A stretch of 9,084 bases of DNA. Origin: an uncultured Lachnospiraceae bacterium (GTDB lineage: Bacteria; Bacillota; Clostridia; Lachnospirales; Lachnospiraceae). A program made the position numbers and the translations under genes. Of this stretch, positions 1 through 5,491 are shown in pieces; positions within the stretch are counted from its first letter, which is position 1; every line of letters starts with the position of its first letter. Below the pieces are notes generated by a model. It did no database searches, was not told where the DNA came from, and saw only the letters and a program-made list of their open reading frames with translations. The stretch lies in the NCBI GenBank assembly GCA_910585995.1, contig CAJUGG010000096.1, positions 1 to 9,084 of the forward strand, read 5' to 3'.

Positions 1-6
1 GTGCTG

Positions 7-47
7 AAAAAATCCCGAAAGCCATGGAAAAACCACGCCTTTCGGGG
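7..47 (-). terminator. Rho-independent terminator of tRNA-Ser
   Basis: Read on the minus strand, CCCGAAAG(G)C pairs with GCTTTCGGG across a loop that contains a further TGG/CCA pair, and the hairpin is followed by ATTTTTT. It begins 13 bases after the tRNA discriminator base, as expected for a single-gene tRNA transcript. There is one bulged G in the stem. Confidence 0.85.
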
Positions 48-59
48 TTATGAGGAGAA

Positions 60-147
60 CGGAGACGATGGGATTCGAACCCATGTGCCGGTTGCCCGAC
101 AACTTGATTTCGAGTCAAGCTCGTTATGACCACTTCGATACGTCTCC
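60..147 (-). tRNA. tRNA-Ser (anticodon CGA, reads UCG)
   Basis: The minus strand folds as a class II tRNA. The acceptor arms GGAGACG (147-141) and CGTCTCC (67-61) pair perfectly. The anticodon stem CTTGA/TCAAG encloses the loop CTCGAAA, giving anticodon CGA. The long variable arm typical of serine tRNAs is present (TTGTCGGGCAACC-type hairpin), and the T arm reads GGGTTCGAATCCC. The discriminator base at 60 is G, the usual serine identity base. The next bases are TTC, so the CCA end is not encoded and must be added after transcription. It is probably transcribed alone from the promoter at 158-186. Confidence 0.96.
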
Positions 148-157
148 ATACCTTGAC

Positions 158-186
158 ATTCTATCACACATTATTCATTTATGCAA
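158..186 (-). promoter_or_regulatory. Sigma-A type promoter for tRNA-Ser
   Basis: On the minus strand a -35 TTGCAT (186-181) and a -10 TAGAAT (163-158) are separated by exactly 17 bases. The -10 ends 10 bases before the first tRNA base. The spacing and position fit a vegetative promoter that gives a very short 5' leader. This is pattern matching only. Confidence 0.65.
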
Positions 187-195
187 ATATATTTT

Positions 196-444
196 TTACT
201 TCCAATCCTCCATAATCTGCATCAATTTACTCTCATAGTCTCCACTCAGTTCTTCCATGGCGCCTCCGTGGCGGACATTGGTCTCTACACCCCACTCTTT
301 GTCAAAAAATTCCCAGATATGATAAGATACTCCCCGGTATTCAAAATCAATACTTCCGCAGCCATCTTCTTCACATTCCTTACAATTCCATCCCCGCTCT
401 TTAATAAAAGCGGATACTTTCTCTAACCTCTTTTGTTCTGCCAT
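196..444 (-). CDS. Small acidic protein of unknown function (82 aa)
   Basis: I do not assign a function. The protein is 82 residues, soluble by appearance, with no membrane segment or signal peptide. It has an N-terminal charged helix (about 1-18), a Cys cluster CKECEEDGC (21-29), and an aromatic stretch around FEYRGVSYHIWEFFD (34-48), followed by EWGVETNV and a helical C-terminus. The ATG is preceded by AGAGGAG about 11 bases upstream, and a promoter with perfect 17-base spacing lies at 487-515, so it is probably a real single-gene unit. The stop lies about 10 bases from the -35 box of the tRNA-Ser promoter. The Cys pairs could bind metal or form a disulphide, but that is inference. The reading frame is intact and shows no low-complexity bias. 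Confidence 0.75.
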   Translation of the reverse strand: MAEQKRLEKVSAFIKERGWNCKECEEDGCGSIDFEYRGVSYHIWEFFDKEWGVETNVRHGGAMEELSGDYESKLMQIMEDWK

Positions 445-486
445 AACGCTTATTTCTCCTCTCTATGTCTTTATGTTCTATCAAAG

Positions 487-515
487 ATCATACTAAAAAA
501 ATCCATGCCTTACAA
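487..515 (-). promoter_or_regulatory. Sigma-A type promoter of the 82-aa gene, overlapping a terminator
   Basis: On the minus strand -35 TTGTAA (515-510) and -10 TATGAT (492-487) are separated by 17 bases. This predicts a start near 480 and a leader of about 35 bases. The promoter lies inside the terminator hairpin and T-run of the upstream operon, so the same bases appear to end one transcript and start the next. Confidence 0.6.
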
Positions 516-534
516 CCCCTGACTGGGGATTTTG
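495..534 (-). terminator. Probable intrinsic terminator of the feo operon
   Basis: Read on the minus strand, AAAATCC (533-527) can pair with GGATTTT (504-498), and the RNA continues into a run of seven T (501-495). Inside the loop CCCC-agtca-GGGG forms a second, competing short hairpin. It begins 8 bases after the stop codon of the 138-aa membrane protein gene. The main stem is A/T-rich, so efficiency is uncertain. Confidence 0.55.
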
Positions 535-540
535 CCAGTA

Positions 541-957
541 TCATTCCAGTTTGATATCCTCCATCTGCATCAGAGTCTCCACCACCAGGTTTGCTTCTTC
601 CTCTTCATCGTCTTCTTCACTTCTAAGCATCACCTGCAGACCTGCGACTGCAATCAGGATCATCAATATGGTCATCCCTGTGGTGATCAGAATCTTTATC
701 CGGTCAGAAGTATATTTCCTGCACAGTTGCCTTGTCACAACCATCAGCAAAAAGACAACTAGAAACCATAAATAGATCGTCAGCACCGTCAGGATTAAAG
801 CTGCCACGATGCATAACAGTATCTTCCACAGAGTGCTCCTGTTCCCACAGCCGGCATAGCAAAATCCCAATATCCGATGCGCTGCGATGGTGCATCCCAC
901 TACATATACCAGAAAAATCGACAAAAGAATCCAGATATTCACTTCCAGAAATACCAT
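541..957 (-). CDS. Membrane protein of unknown function with acidic C-terminal tail (138 aa)
   Basis: I do not recognise the family. The sequence shows hydrophobic segments at about 7-28, 43-75 (long enough for two passes) and 88-110. A loop rich in Cys and Gly (GFCYAGCGN, 31-39) lies between the first two. After the last segment comes a strongly acidic stretch SEEDDEEEE (113-121) and a helical tail, presumably cytoplasmic. AGAGG sits 6 bases upstream of the ATG. It follows the FeoB-associated peptide gene by 72 bases with no terminator or good promoter seen between, and a likely terminator follows it, so it is probably the last gene of the iron operon. The acidic tail could bind cations, but a role in iron transport is only guilt by association. 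Confidence 0.75.
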   Translation of the reverse strand: MVFLEVNIWILLSIFLVYVVGCTIAAHRILGFCYAGCGNRSTLWKILLCIVAALILTVLTIYLWFLVVFLLMVVTRQLCRKYTSDRIKILITTGMTILMILIAVAGLQVMLRSEEDDEEEEANLVVETLMQMEDIKLE

Positions 958-1029
958 ACCGGTCCTCTCTTAACAACATATCCTTTCTCTTAAATCTATT
1001 CCCATACCCCCTTTCATTATAACTGATTC

Positions 1030-1173
1030 TCATTTTTTCTCATCTGCTTTGCAGTCTGTGCATCCACCCTGACAGCCGCAGCAGCATTTTCCATTCTTTC
1101 TGTCCTTATATTTCTTACAGATCACCCAGATGCAGTATACAGCCAGGAGTCCGCCCAGTATCAGATTGATCAT
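1030..1173 (-). CDS. FeoB-associated Cys-rich membrane peptide (47 aa)
   Basis: A 47-residue peptide with one N-terminal membrane helix (about 3-20), a basic stretch KKYKDRKNGK, and a Cys cluster CCCGCQGGCTDC near the C-terminus. This is the layout of the small FeoB-associated Cys-rich family found next to feoB in many Firmicutes. The exact role is not established; a part in ferrous iron hand-over at the membrane or in support of the FeoB pore is suspected. I chose the ATG at 1173 because it overlaps the feoB stop as ATGA, a typical translational coupling, and gives the usual family length. An in-frame ATG at 1215 would add 14 residues read from inside feoB and is unlikely. Confidence 0.88.
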   Translation of the reverse strand: MINLILGGLLAVYCIWVICKKYKDRKNGKCCCGCQGGCTDCKADEKK

Positions 1174-3227
1174 ATCATACCTCCAATCCAGAAGACCAAA
1201 AAGGCCACCACCCACGCAGTCACCAGCTGAAACATCGCCATTGCTATGGTTAAGCGCCAGCTTCCAGTCTCTTTTTTAATCGTTGCCACTGCTGCCATAC
1301 AAGGCACATACAGCAGGCAAAATACCATCAGCGCATAGGCATTGCGCGCTCCGAATCCCATCTGGGAAAGCAGCGTCGACAGATTCAGCATCCCCGTCTG
1401 TGTGGTGACGTTTCCGACGCCAAACAGCACCGAGCAGCTAGAGACTACCACTTCTTTGGCTGCAATCCCTGAGATCAGGGCCAGTACGATCTGCCAGTAC
1501 CCAAGCCCGATGGGGACAAATATTGGCACCAACACCTTTCCAATCATCGCCCCAAAGCTCTGATTCATATCGGTAGTAAATCCATGTAAACCCAAGTTCA
1601 AAATCAGCCACATCACAATAGATGCTACAAAGATCGTCGTCCCTGCTTTTGACAGATAATCTTTCACTTTTTCCCATACATAGACACGAATTGTATGCGC
1701 ATTGGGCGTCTTATACTCTGGAAGCTCAATCAGCAGCATATCGTTGTCCGCACTTTTATCCAGAAGTTTCATCACATAGGCTGAGAAGATAGCCAGCGCA
1801 AGTCCTAAGACATACATGGAAAATGCTGCCACCATCGCCTGATCTCCAAAAAATAATTCCGAAAACAACACATAGATCGGAAGCCTTGCACTACAGGACA
1901 TAAACGGCGTAATCAGAATCGTCTTCATCCGGTCTCTTCTGTTTTCCAGCACCCTGGATGCCATTACCGCCGGTACGGTACATCCAAATCCCAAAAGCAT
2001 CGGCAAAAAAGCCCGCCCGGACAGCCCGATCCGTCCCATGATGCCATCCATCACATAGGCAACTCTAGCCATATATCCGCTGTCCTCCAAAAAAGCAAGA
2101 GCCAAAAACAGGATAAAAATATTGGGAAGAAATGTCAAAATCCCGCCGACTCCTGAGATAATGCCATCCGTAATCAAAGAAATTAGCATCTCTGTCACAC
2201 CCACAGATACCAGTCTGTCAGCTACTACCACTGTCAGCCATTCCAGGCCCACTTCAAAATATCCCTTCAGCCAGTCTCCCACCGTAAACGTCAGGAAAAA
2301 CACCCCTGCCATAATCAAGAGAAACACCGGAAGCCCCAGCACAGGATGCGTCAAGATCCGGTCTGTCCGGTCTGTAGACTCTGCTTTTTTGGCCCGATTG
2401 GCCACACACTCCGCGATCACCTCTTCAATAAATCCAAATTTCTGATTGATAATTTCTTTTTCATAATCCTGGTCAATAATATCCGAAAAATCCATCGAGA
2501 ATCTCTCCTTCATCTCCTGATCATTTTCCAGGATCTTGATCGCATACCAGCGAAGATTCTCTTTTGACTCTTCTTGATATTCCCTAAGCAGTCGCTCTTC
2601 GATCTCATCGATCTTATCTTCGATCTCATCACTGTACACCATGGCATACCGCTTATGATGTTCCTCCACCCCCTCATGCCTGCTCTTTTCCAGGTCATGA
2701 TGGTGAATGATCTTCTCCCCCTGCGCTTTATCCTTATGATGAGCCACCGTATGGATCAAGATCTCCAGTCCCGTCTTCTTCCTGGCTGACACCGGCACAC
2801 AAGGAATCCCCAGCATCTCCGGCAGACGATGCAGATCAATCTCCATCCCCCGCTCCTGCACAATATCCATCATATTGAGTGCCAACACCACCGGTTTCCC
2901 AAGCTCAATCAACTGCAGCGTCAGATAGAGATTGCGCTCCAACGCCGAAGCATCCGCCACATCCACAATCACATCCACATCATCACTCAAGATATACTGC
3001 CTAGTAACCGTCTCCTCCATCGTATAAGAAGTCAAACTATACGTCCCCGGCAGATCCACCAGCCGATACGTCTCATCATGCAGACGCATCGCCCCCTCCT
3101 TTTTCTCCACCGTCACCCCCGGCCAGTTAGCCACCTTCAGATTCGCACCTGTATACGCATTAAAAAGCGTTGTCTTTCCACAATTAGGATTTCCCACAAA
3201 TCCAATCGTCAACTCTTTTGTACTCAT
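1170..3227 (-). CDS. feoB: Ferrous iron transporter FeoB (685 aa)
   Basis: Inner membrane Fe(II) importer with a cytoplasmic GTPase domain. Visible motifs: G1 GNPNCGKT (12-19), a G2 region around T39 in WPGVTVEKKEG, G3 DLPG (58-61), G4 NMMD (118-121) and G5 SARKKTG (147-153). A helical regulatory region follows, then about eight membrane segments from 296 to the C-terminus. The Gate motifs are present: GFGCTVPA (413-420, Cys416), the following CSARLP (445-450), and the second gate region GIAAKEVVVSS (587-597) with LYVPC (Cys643). Length is in the normal range for Firmicutes. An unusual His-rich stretch (nine His between 159 and 191) lies just after G5. The start overlaps the feoA stop as ATGA and has GAGGTG 8 bases upstream. 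Probably transcribed with feoA from the iron-responsive promoter at 3694-3722. Confidence 0.98.
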   Translation of the reverse strand: MSTKELTIGFVGNPNCGKTTLFNAYTGANLKVANWPGVTVEKKEGAMRLHDETYRLVDLPGTYSLTSYTMEETVTRQYILSDDVDVIVDVADASALERNLYLTLQLIELGKPVVLALNMMDIVQERGMEIDLHRLPEMLGIPCVPVSARKKTGLEILIHTVAHHKDKAQGEKIIHHHDLEKSRHEGVEEHHKRYAMVYSDEIEDKIDEIEERLLREYQEESKENLRWYAIKILENDQEMKERFSMDFSDIIDQDYEKEIINQKFGFIEEVIAECVANRAKKAESTDRTDRILTHPVLGLPVFLLIMAGVFFLTFTVGDWLKGYFEVGLEWLTVVVADRLVSVGVTEMLISLITDGIISGVGGILTFLPNIFILFLALAFLEDSGYMARVAYVMDGIMGRIGLSGRAFLPMLLGFGCTVPAVMASRVLENRRDRMKTILITPFMSCSARLPIYVLFSELFFGDQAMVAAFSMYVLGLALAIFSAYVMKLLDKSADNDMLLIELPEYKTPNAHTIRVYVWEKVKDYLSKAGTTIFVASIVMWLILNLGLHGFTTDMNQSFGAMIGKVLVPIFVPIGLGYWQIVLALISGIAAKEVVVSSCSVLFGVGNVTTQTGMLNLSTLLSQMGFGARNAYALMVFCLLYVPCMAAVATIKKETGSWRLTIAMAMFQLVTAWVVAFLVFWIGGMI

Positions 3228-3445
3228 ATCTTCTTCACCTCAATACACCTCGTAATACTCTCCCCCACCGCAAATCTCGTCCCCCGTATCTTCACGATCA
3301 TAGCTCCCCTTTTCTTCCGGTTCACCACCGAGATCCTCGTTCCCTCCAACATCCCCAGCACCTCTAATCTCCTCTCCGTCTGCACCGGCAAATTCATCCC
3401 GATCACCTGGAGCATACTTCCCTTTTCTCCTTCGTATAACGTCAT
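3224..3445 (-). CDS. feoA: Ferrous iron transport protein FeoA (73 aa)
   Basis: Small cytoplasmic SH3-like protein that works with FeoB. The family pattern is clear: RRLEVLGMLEGTRISVV (25-41), a basic turn RKKRG, then MIVKIRGTRFAVGESITRCIEV (49-70), matching the FeoA core with its LGM..G and RG..AxG signatures. Length is normal. AGGAGG (3458-3453) is 7 bases upstream of the ATG, and the stop overlaps the feoB start by four bases. Many related clostridia carry two feoA genes in tandem; only one is seen here. The long leader before it (about 240 bases) holds two hairpin repeats. Confidence 0.95.
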   Translation of the reverse strand: MTLYEGEKGSMLQVIGMNLPVQTERRLEVLGMLEGTRISVVNRKKRGAMIVKIRGTRFAVGESITRCIEVKKI

Positions 3446-3456
3446 CCAAAAGCCTC

Positions 3457-3630
3457 CTAATTAAAGTTCCGCAACTCCCCTCCCAAGCCCCTGGCTCTAG
3501 GAGAATTTTCTGCCGCTTCCGCGTCATAAAATCCTCCTGGGGCTTGTCCAGTCCGTTGCTGTTTTTGAGTTCCGCAACTCCCCTCCCAAGCCCCTGGCTC
3601 TAGGAGAATTTTCTGCCGCTTCCGCGTCAT
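3457..3630 (-). other. Possible leader reading frame created by the tandem repeat
   Basis: The promoter-proximal repeat copy contains AGGAGG, five bases, then ATG. The frame from that ATG runs 57 codons (starting MTRKRQKILLEPGAWEGSCG) through the second copy and stops at a TAG that overlaps the feoA ribosome binding site (TAGGAGG). The composition looks like translated repeat DNA (many Arg, Gly, Glu), so a functional peptide is doubtful. Translation of it could however affect feoA expression. Listed as a candidate only. Confidence 0.2.
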
Positions 3631-3670
3631 AAAATCCTCCTGGGGCTTGTCCGGTCCGTTGCTATTTTTT
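3465..3670 (-). repeat. Two tandem copies of a 103-bp palindromic repeat in the feo leader
   Basis: Copies at 3465-3567 and 3568-3670 differ at only two bases over about 101 (3550 versus 3653, and 3561 versus 3664). Each copy is an imperfect inverted repeat. In the first copy GCAAC (3471-3475) faces GTTGC (3555-3559), CAAGCCCC (3484-3491) faces GGGGCTTG (3539-3546), and AGGAGAATTTTCTG (3499-3512) faces CATAAAATCCTCCT (3525-3538). On the transcribed strand the stem contains AGGAGG followed by ATG. Both copies lie between the Fur-box promoter and feoA, so they will be in the feo mRNA leader. A diverged relative sits at 6928-7030. The near-identity suggests recent duplication. Confidence 0.92.
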
Positions 3671-3673
3671 AAT

Positions 3674-3688
3674 TGATAATAATTCTCA
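3674..3688. promoter_or_regulatory. Fur-box-like operator of the feo operon
   Basis: TGATAAT-A-ATTCTCA matches the 7-1-7 inverted repeat bound by Fur in Gram-positive bacteria (TGATAAT-N-ATTATCA) at 13 of 14 arm positions. It covers the predicted transcription start of the promoter at 3694-3722, where bound repressor would block initiation. The family knowledge is that Fe(II)-loaded Fur represses feo genes; the site itself is seen directly, its use is inferred. Confidence 0.8.
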
Positions 3689-3693
3689 CTTTC

Positions 3694-3722
3694 ATTATAT
3701 AAGATCCCCCCAACTTTTACAA
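3694..3722 (-). promoter_or_regulatory. Sigma-A type promoter of feoA-feoB
   Basis: On the minus strand -35 TTGTAA (3722-3717) and a consensus -10 TATAAT (3699-3694) are separated by 17 bases. The predicted start is near 3687, inside the Fur-box-like site. The resulting leader is about 240 bases and carries both hairpin repeats. Confidence 0.8.
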
Positions 3723-3781
3723 CCCCCAACTCCTCCCAATCCCATAACGCCCCTCCCTACATCTCCCGCTTGCCAACCCCA

Positions 3782-4033
3782 GGGCCTGCCAGGAAAGAGA
3801 GGCAGACGGCGTTGTCCCGCTCAAAAGCGAGCCGGATGGCTCGAAACAAGTAGTGCTGCATGGATTGGAGCGAACAGTCTGGGCATTTTGTACGCCACAG
3901 GCGGACACCCGTGTCCGAATGTGGCGCACAAAATGTCCGGACTGTCCGATACATTCCATGCAGACACTTGTTCGAGCCATCCGGCCCGCTTTTGAGCGAG
4001 ACAACACGTCTGCCTCTCTTTCCTGGCAGGCCC
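3782..4033. repeat. 252-bp long palindrome (hairpin/MITE-like element)
   Basis: The left arm (3782-3908) and the reverse complement of the right arm (4033-3911) align by hand with about 111 identities over 127 columns, 12 mismatches and 4 single-base gaps. Only two bases remain as the loop. The outer 27 bases of each arm are identical (GGGCCTGCCAGG outward end). It fills the gap between spoIIIAH, whose stop is 13 bases away, and the feo promoter. It encodes no convincing protein; the short frames in it are mirror images of each other. I see no clear target-site duplication. It may act as a strong terminator or RNase III target between the two operons, or be a non-autonomous mobile element. 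Confidence 0.93.
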
Positions 4034-4046
4034 GTCGCCCCCTTTT

Positions 4047-4715
4047 TTACTCCGCCGTCACCGGCGTAATCGTTATGTTCGCCGCTTCTATCCCCGTCTT
4101 GCGCTTTACAATATCCTCAATCTGCGCCCTCTGAGAATCGCTGACTTGTGTACTGCTGACCACCACATCGGCTCCTGCGTCATGGATACTGACCACCACT
4201 TCATTAAAGCCCTGCGCCACCAAAAGCGTCTCAGCCGCCAGCTCTTTTTCTGCTATGTCCGTCATCTGTACCATCTCATCAATCGCGCCCTGTTTCTGCT
4301 CATCCGTAATATTCGTACTGTTGATCAATTCCATCAAGATCTCTTTGTTTCTTGAGCGAGTCTGTTCCCGGCTCACCTTTGCCTCTGATACCAGACCAAC
4401 GCCCACCGGGCTGCTGGCCAACACGGTCTCTCCTACGTTCTCTTCTGCCACATCGACGTCTTCATCCAGACTCTCGATATCTGCATATTCTTCCTCTCCA
4501 GTCTCTGCATAGATCTCTTCTGCTGAGAGATCTTCTGCCAAGGCTGCATCATTTGCATCCTCGATGGCAGAGCTGTTCGCACTTAACAGAGATTCGTCCA
4601 GCTTCGTACCCGAATAATTCAGATACCCGGCAACAGCAATCATCGCCGCAAGAGCTGTAATGATCATCTGATTCTTCTTAAATACTGGTTTTTTTAACTG
4701 CTTTAACTGTTTCAC
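4047..4715 (-). CDS. spoIIIAH: Stage III sporulation protein AH (222 aa)
   Basis: Mother-cell component of the channel that joins mother cell and forespore by binding SpoIIQ across the intermembrane space. The sequence shows a short basic cytoplasmic N-terminus (KQLKQLKKPVFKKN), one membrane helix (about 16-34), a long acidic linker (about 45-95), and a C-terminal domain (about 113-220) of the SpoIIIAH/YscJ-FliF ring-building type: a helical part rich in Glu/Gln, then VVVSIHDAGADVVVSS and ITITPV strands. Start is a GTG overlapping the spoIIIAG stop as GTGA, with GGAGGG 6 bases before it. The first promoter-distal neighbour is the long palindrome, which probably ends the operon. Length is close to the Bacillus protein. 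Confidence 0.95.
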   Translation of the reverse strand: MKQLKQLKKPVFKKNQMIITALAAMIAVAGYLNYSGTKLDESLLSANSSAIEDANDAALAEDLSAEEIYAETGEEEYADIESLDEDVDVAEENVGETVLASSPVGVGLVSEAKVSREQTRSRNKEILMELINSTNITDEQKQGAIDEMVQMTDIAEKELAAETLLVAQGFNEVVVSIHDAGADVVVSSTQVSDSQRAQIEDIVKRKTGIEAANITITPVTAE

Positions 4716-5248
4716 TGCGTTCCCTCCATTTTCATTATTTTAATTTTATGTGCGTCGATCCCAAATAATGCCTGCGCAGCCTCCAGAATCTCTTTTCTTA
4801 CCTGACTGTTTCCTCCGCCCTGTGCGATGACCAATACCCCTTCCACCCTTGGATTGCTCTGTGAAGTCACATAAGGCGTCCGCTCACTGCTCCCATGTTC
4901 CTCATAGATCGTCTCTTCGCTCGTCTGATCCGCAGACTGTATCTGATCTTTTTCCACTCTTTTCTCTCCGCTTCCTTCAAAGGTCAGCATCACCCGGACT
5001 TCTCCTACTCCCTCCACCGTACCGAGCAGGCTCTCCAGTTTTTGCTCCATCCGGCTCTCATAATCTGCTCCCTCCTCCTTTTCGTCTGCTGCTTCTGCGA
5101 TTACTTCCTGTCCCTCTTCCTCCTTTTTTTCCTGCTCCATGGGAAACACAATTACCGCCAGCAAAAGCCCCAGCAGCACCAAGATCAATAACTGATCCTT
5201 TTTCGGCGGCCAATATTTATTCTTCCAAGCCTCCCATCTCTCCTTCAT
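4712..5248 (-). CDS. spoIIIAG: Stage III sporulation protein AG (178 aa)
   Basis: Forms the large ring of the SpoIIIA-SpoIIQ complex in the intermembrane space. It has a charged N-terminus with WPPKK, one membrane helix (about 18-37), an acidic linker, then a ring-building-motif domain recognisable in LESLLGTVEGVGEVRVMLTF (73-92) and the C-terminal VEGVLVIAQGGGNSQVRKEI...AQALFGI part. The segment between (about 93-134), rich in Ser, Glu and Gln, corresponds to the insertion that makes the ring's beta-barrel in this family. I chose the ATG at 5248: it overlaps the spoIIIAF stop as ATGA and has GGAGG 7 bases upstream. An in-frame TTG at 5272 lacks such a site. Somewhat shorter than the Bacillus protein (about 229). 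Confidence 0.95.
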   Translation of the reverse strand: MKERWEAWKNKYWPPKKDQLLILVLLGLLLAVIVFPMEQEKKEEEGQEVIAEAADEKEEGADYESRMEQKLESLLGTVEGVGEVRVMLTFEGSGEKRVEKDQIQSADQTSEETIYEEHGSSERTPYVTSQSNPRVEGVLVIAQGGGNSQVRKEILEAAQALFGIDAHKIKIMKMEGTQ

Positions 5249-5478
5249 CGAAGTTCCTCCACTTCCTGCCAAAGATCATACATCAGACGATCTGTATCGA
5301 TCTGTTTGCTCAAATCCAGCACCCGGAAGACTGGACGCAGCAGCAAAAGCACCAGAAGAAGCCCCAGATAAAACCGGACATACCGCTCATAGGTCTTTCC
5401 CGGAAGCAGATTTAACACCATCTGTTCCATCAGATAAAACACTGCCACATATCTTACCATATCCAACACTTCCTGCAT
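5245..5478 (-). CDS. spoIIIAF: Stage III sporulation protein AF, short form (77 aa)
   Basis: Membrane part of the SpoIIIA complex. Two hydrophobic segments (about 5-26 and 35-52) separated by GKTYERYVRFYLGL match the N-terminal part of SpoIIIAF, including the conserved LLP..YxRYVRF..GLLL..L.RP pattern. The Bacillus protein is about 206 residues with a soluble C-terminal domain; here the frame stops after a short tail (DLWQEVEELR). The stop is genuinely coupled to the next start (ATGA) and AGGAGG lies 6 bases before the ATG, so this looks like a true short form rather than a sequencing break. Identity rests on both family resemblance and operon position. Confidence 0.88.
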   Translation of the reverse strand: MQEVLDMVRYVAVFYLMEQMVLNLLPGKTYERYVRFYLGLLLVLLLLRPVFRVLDLSKQIDTDRLMYDLWQEVEELR

Positions 5479-5491
5479 CTCGCTCCTCCTC

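Noticed and set aside
1005..1029. TGAGAATCAGTTATAAT just after the Cys-rich peptide gene as a second Fur box and promoter
   Set aside because: Only one half-site matches well, and no -35 is found at a proper distance from TATAAT. Too weak to list.
2829..3464. 211-codon plus-strand frame opposite the feoB start and feoA
   Set aside because: Its His/Arg/Ile-rich translation is the antisense shadow of feoB and feoA, with no family resemblance.
3240..3527. 95-codon frame starting in the second repeat copy and overlapping feoA
   Set aside because: It begins at a repeat-borne ATG but runs through feoA in another frame with low-quality, Gly/Glu/Asp-rich sequence. feoA is clearly the real gene.
3465..4033. 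CRISPR array
   Set aside because: The tandem repeats are 103 bp and directly adjacent without unique spacers, there are only two, and no cas genes are present.
3717..4134. Several open frames of 65-96 codons on both strands within the long palindrome
   Set aside because: The frames on opposite strands encode similar residues because the DNA is a palindrome, and none has a convincing ribosome binding site. They are by-products of the repeat.
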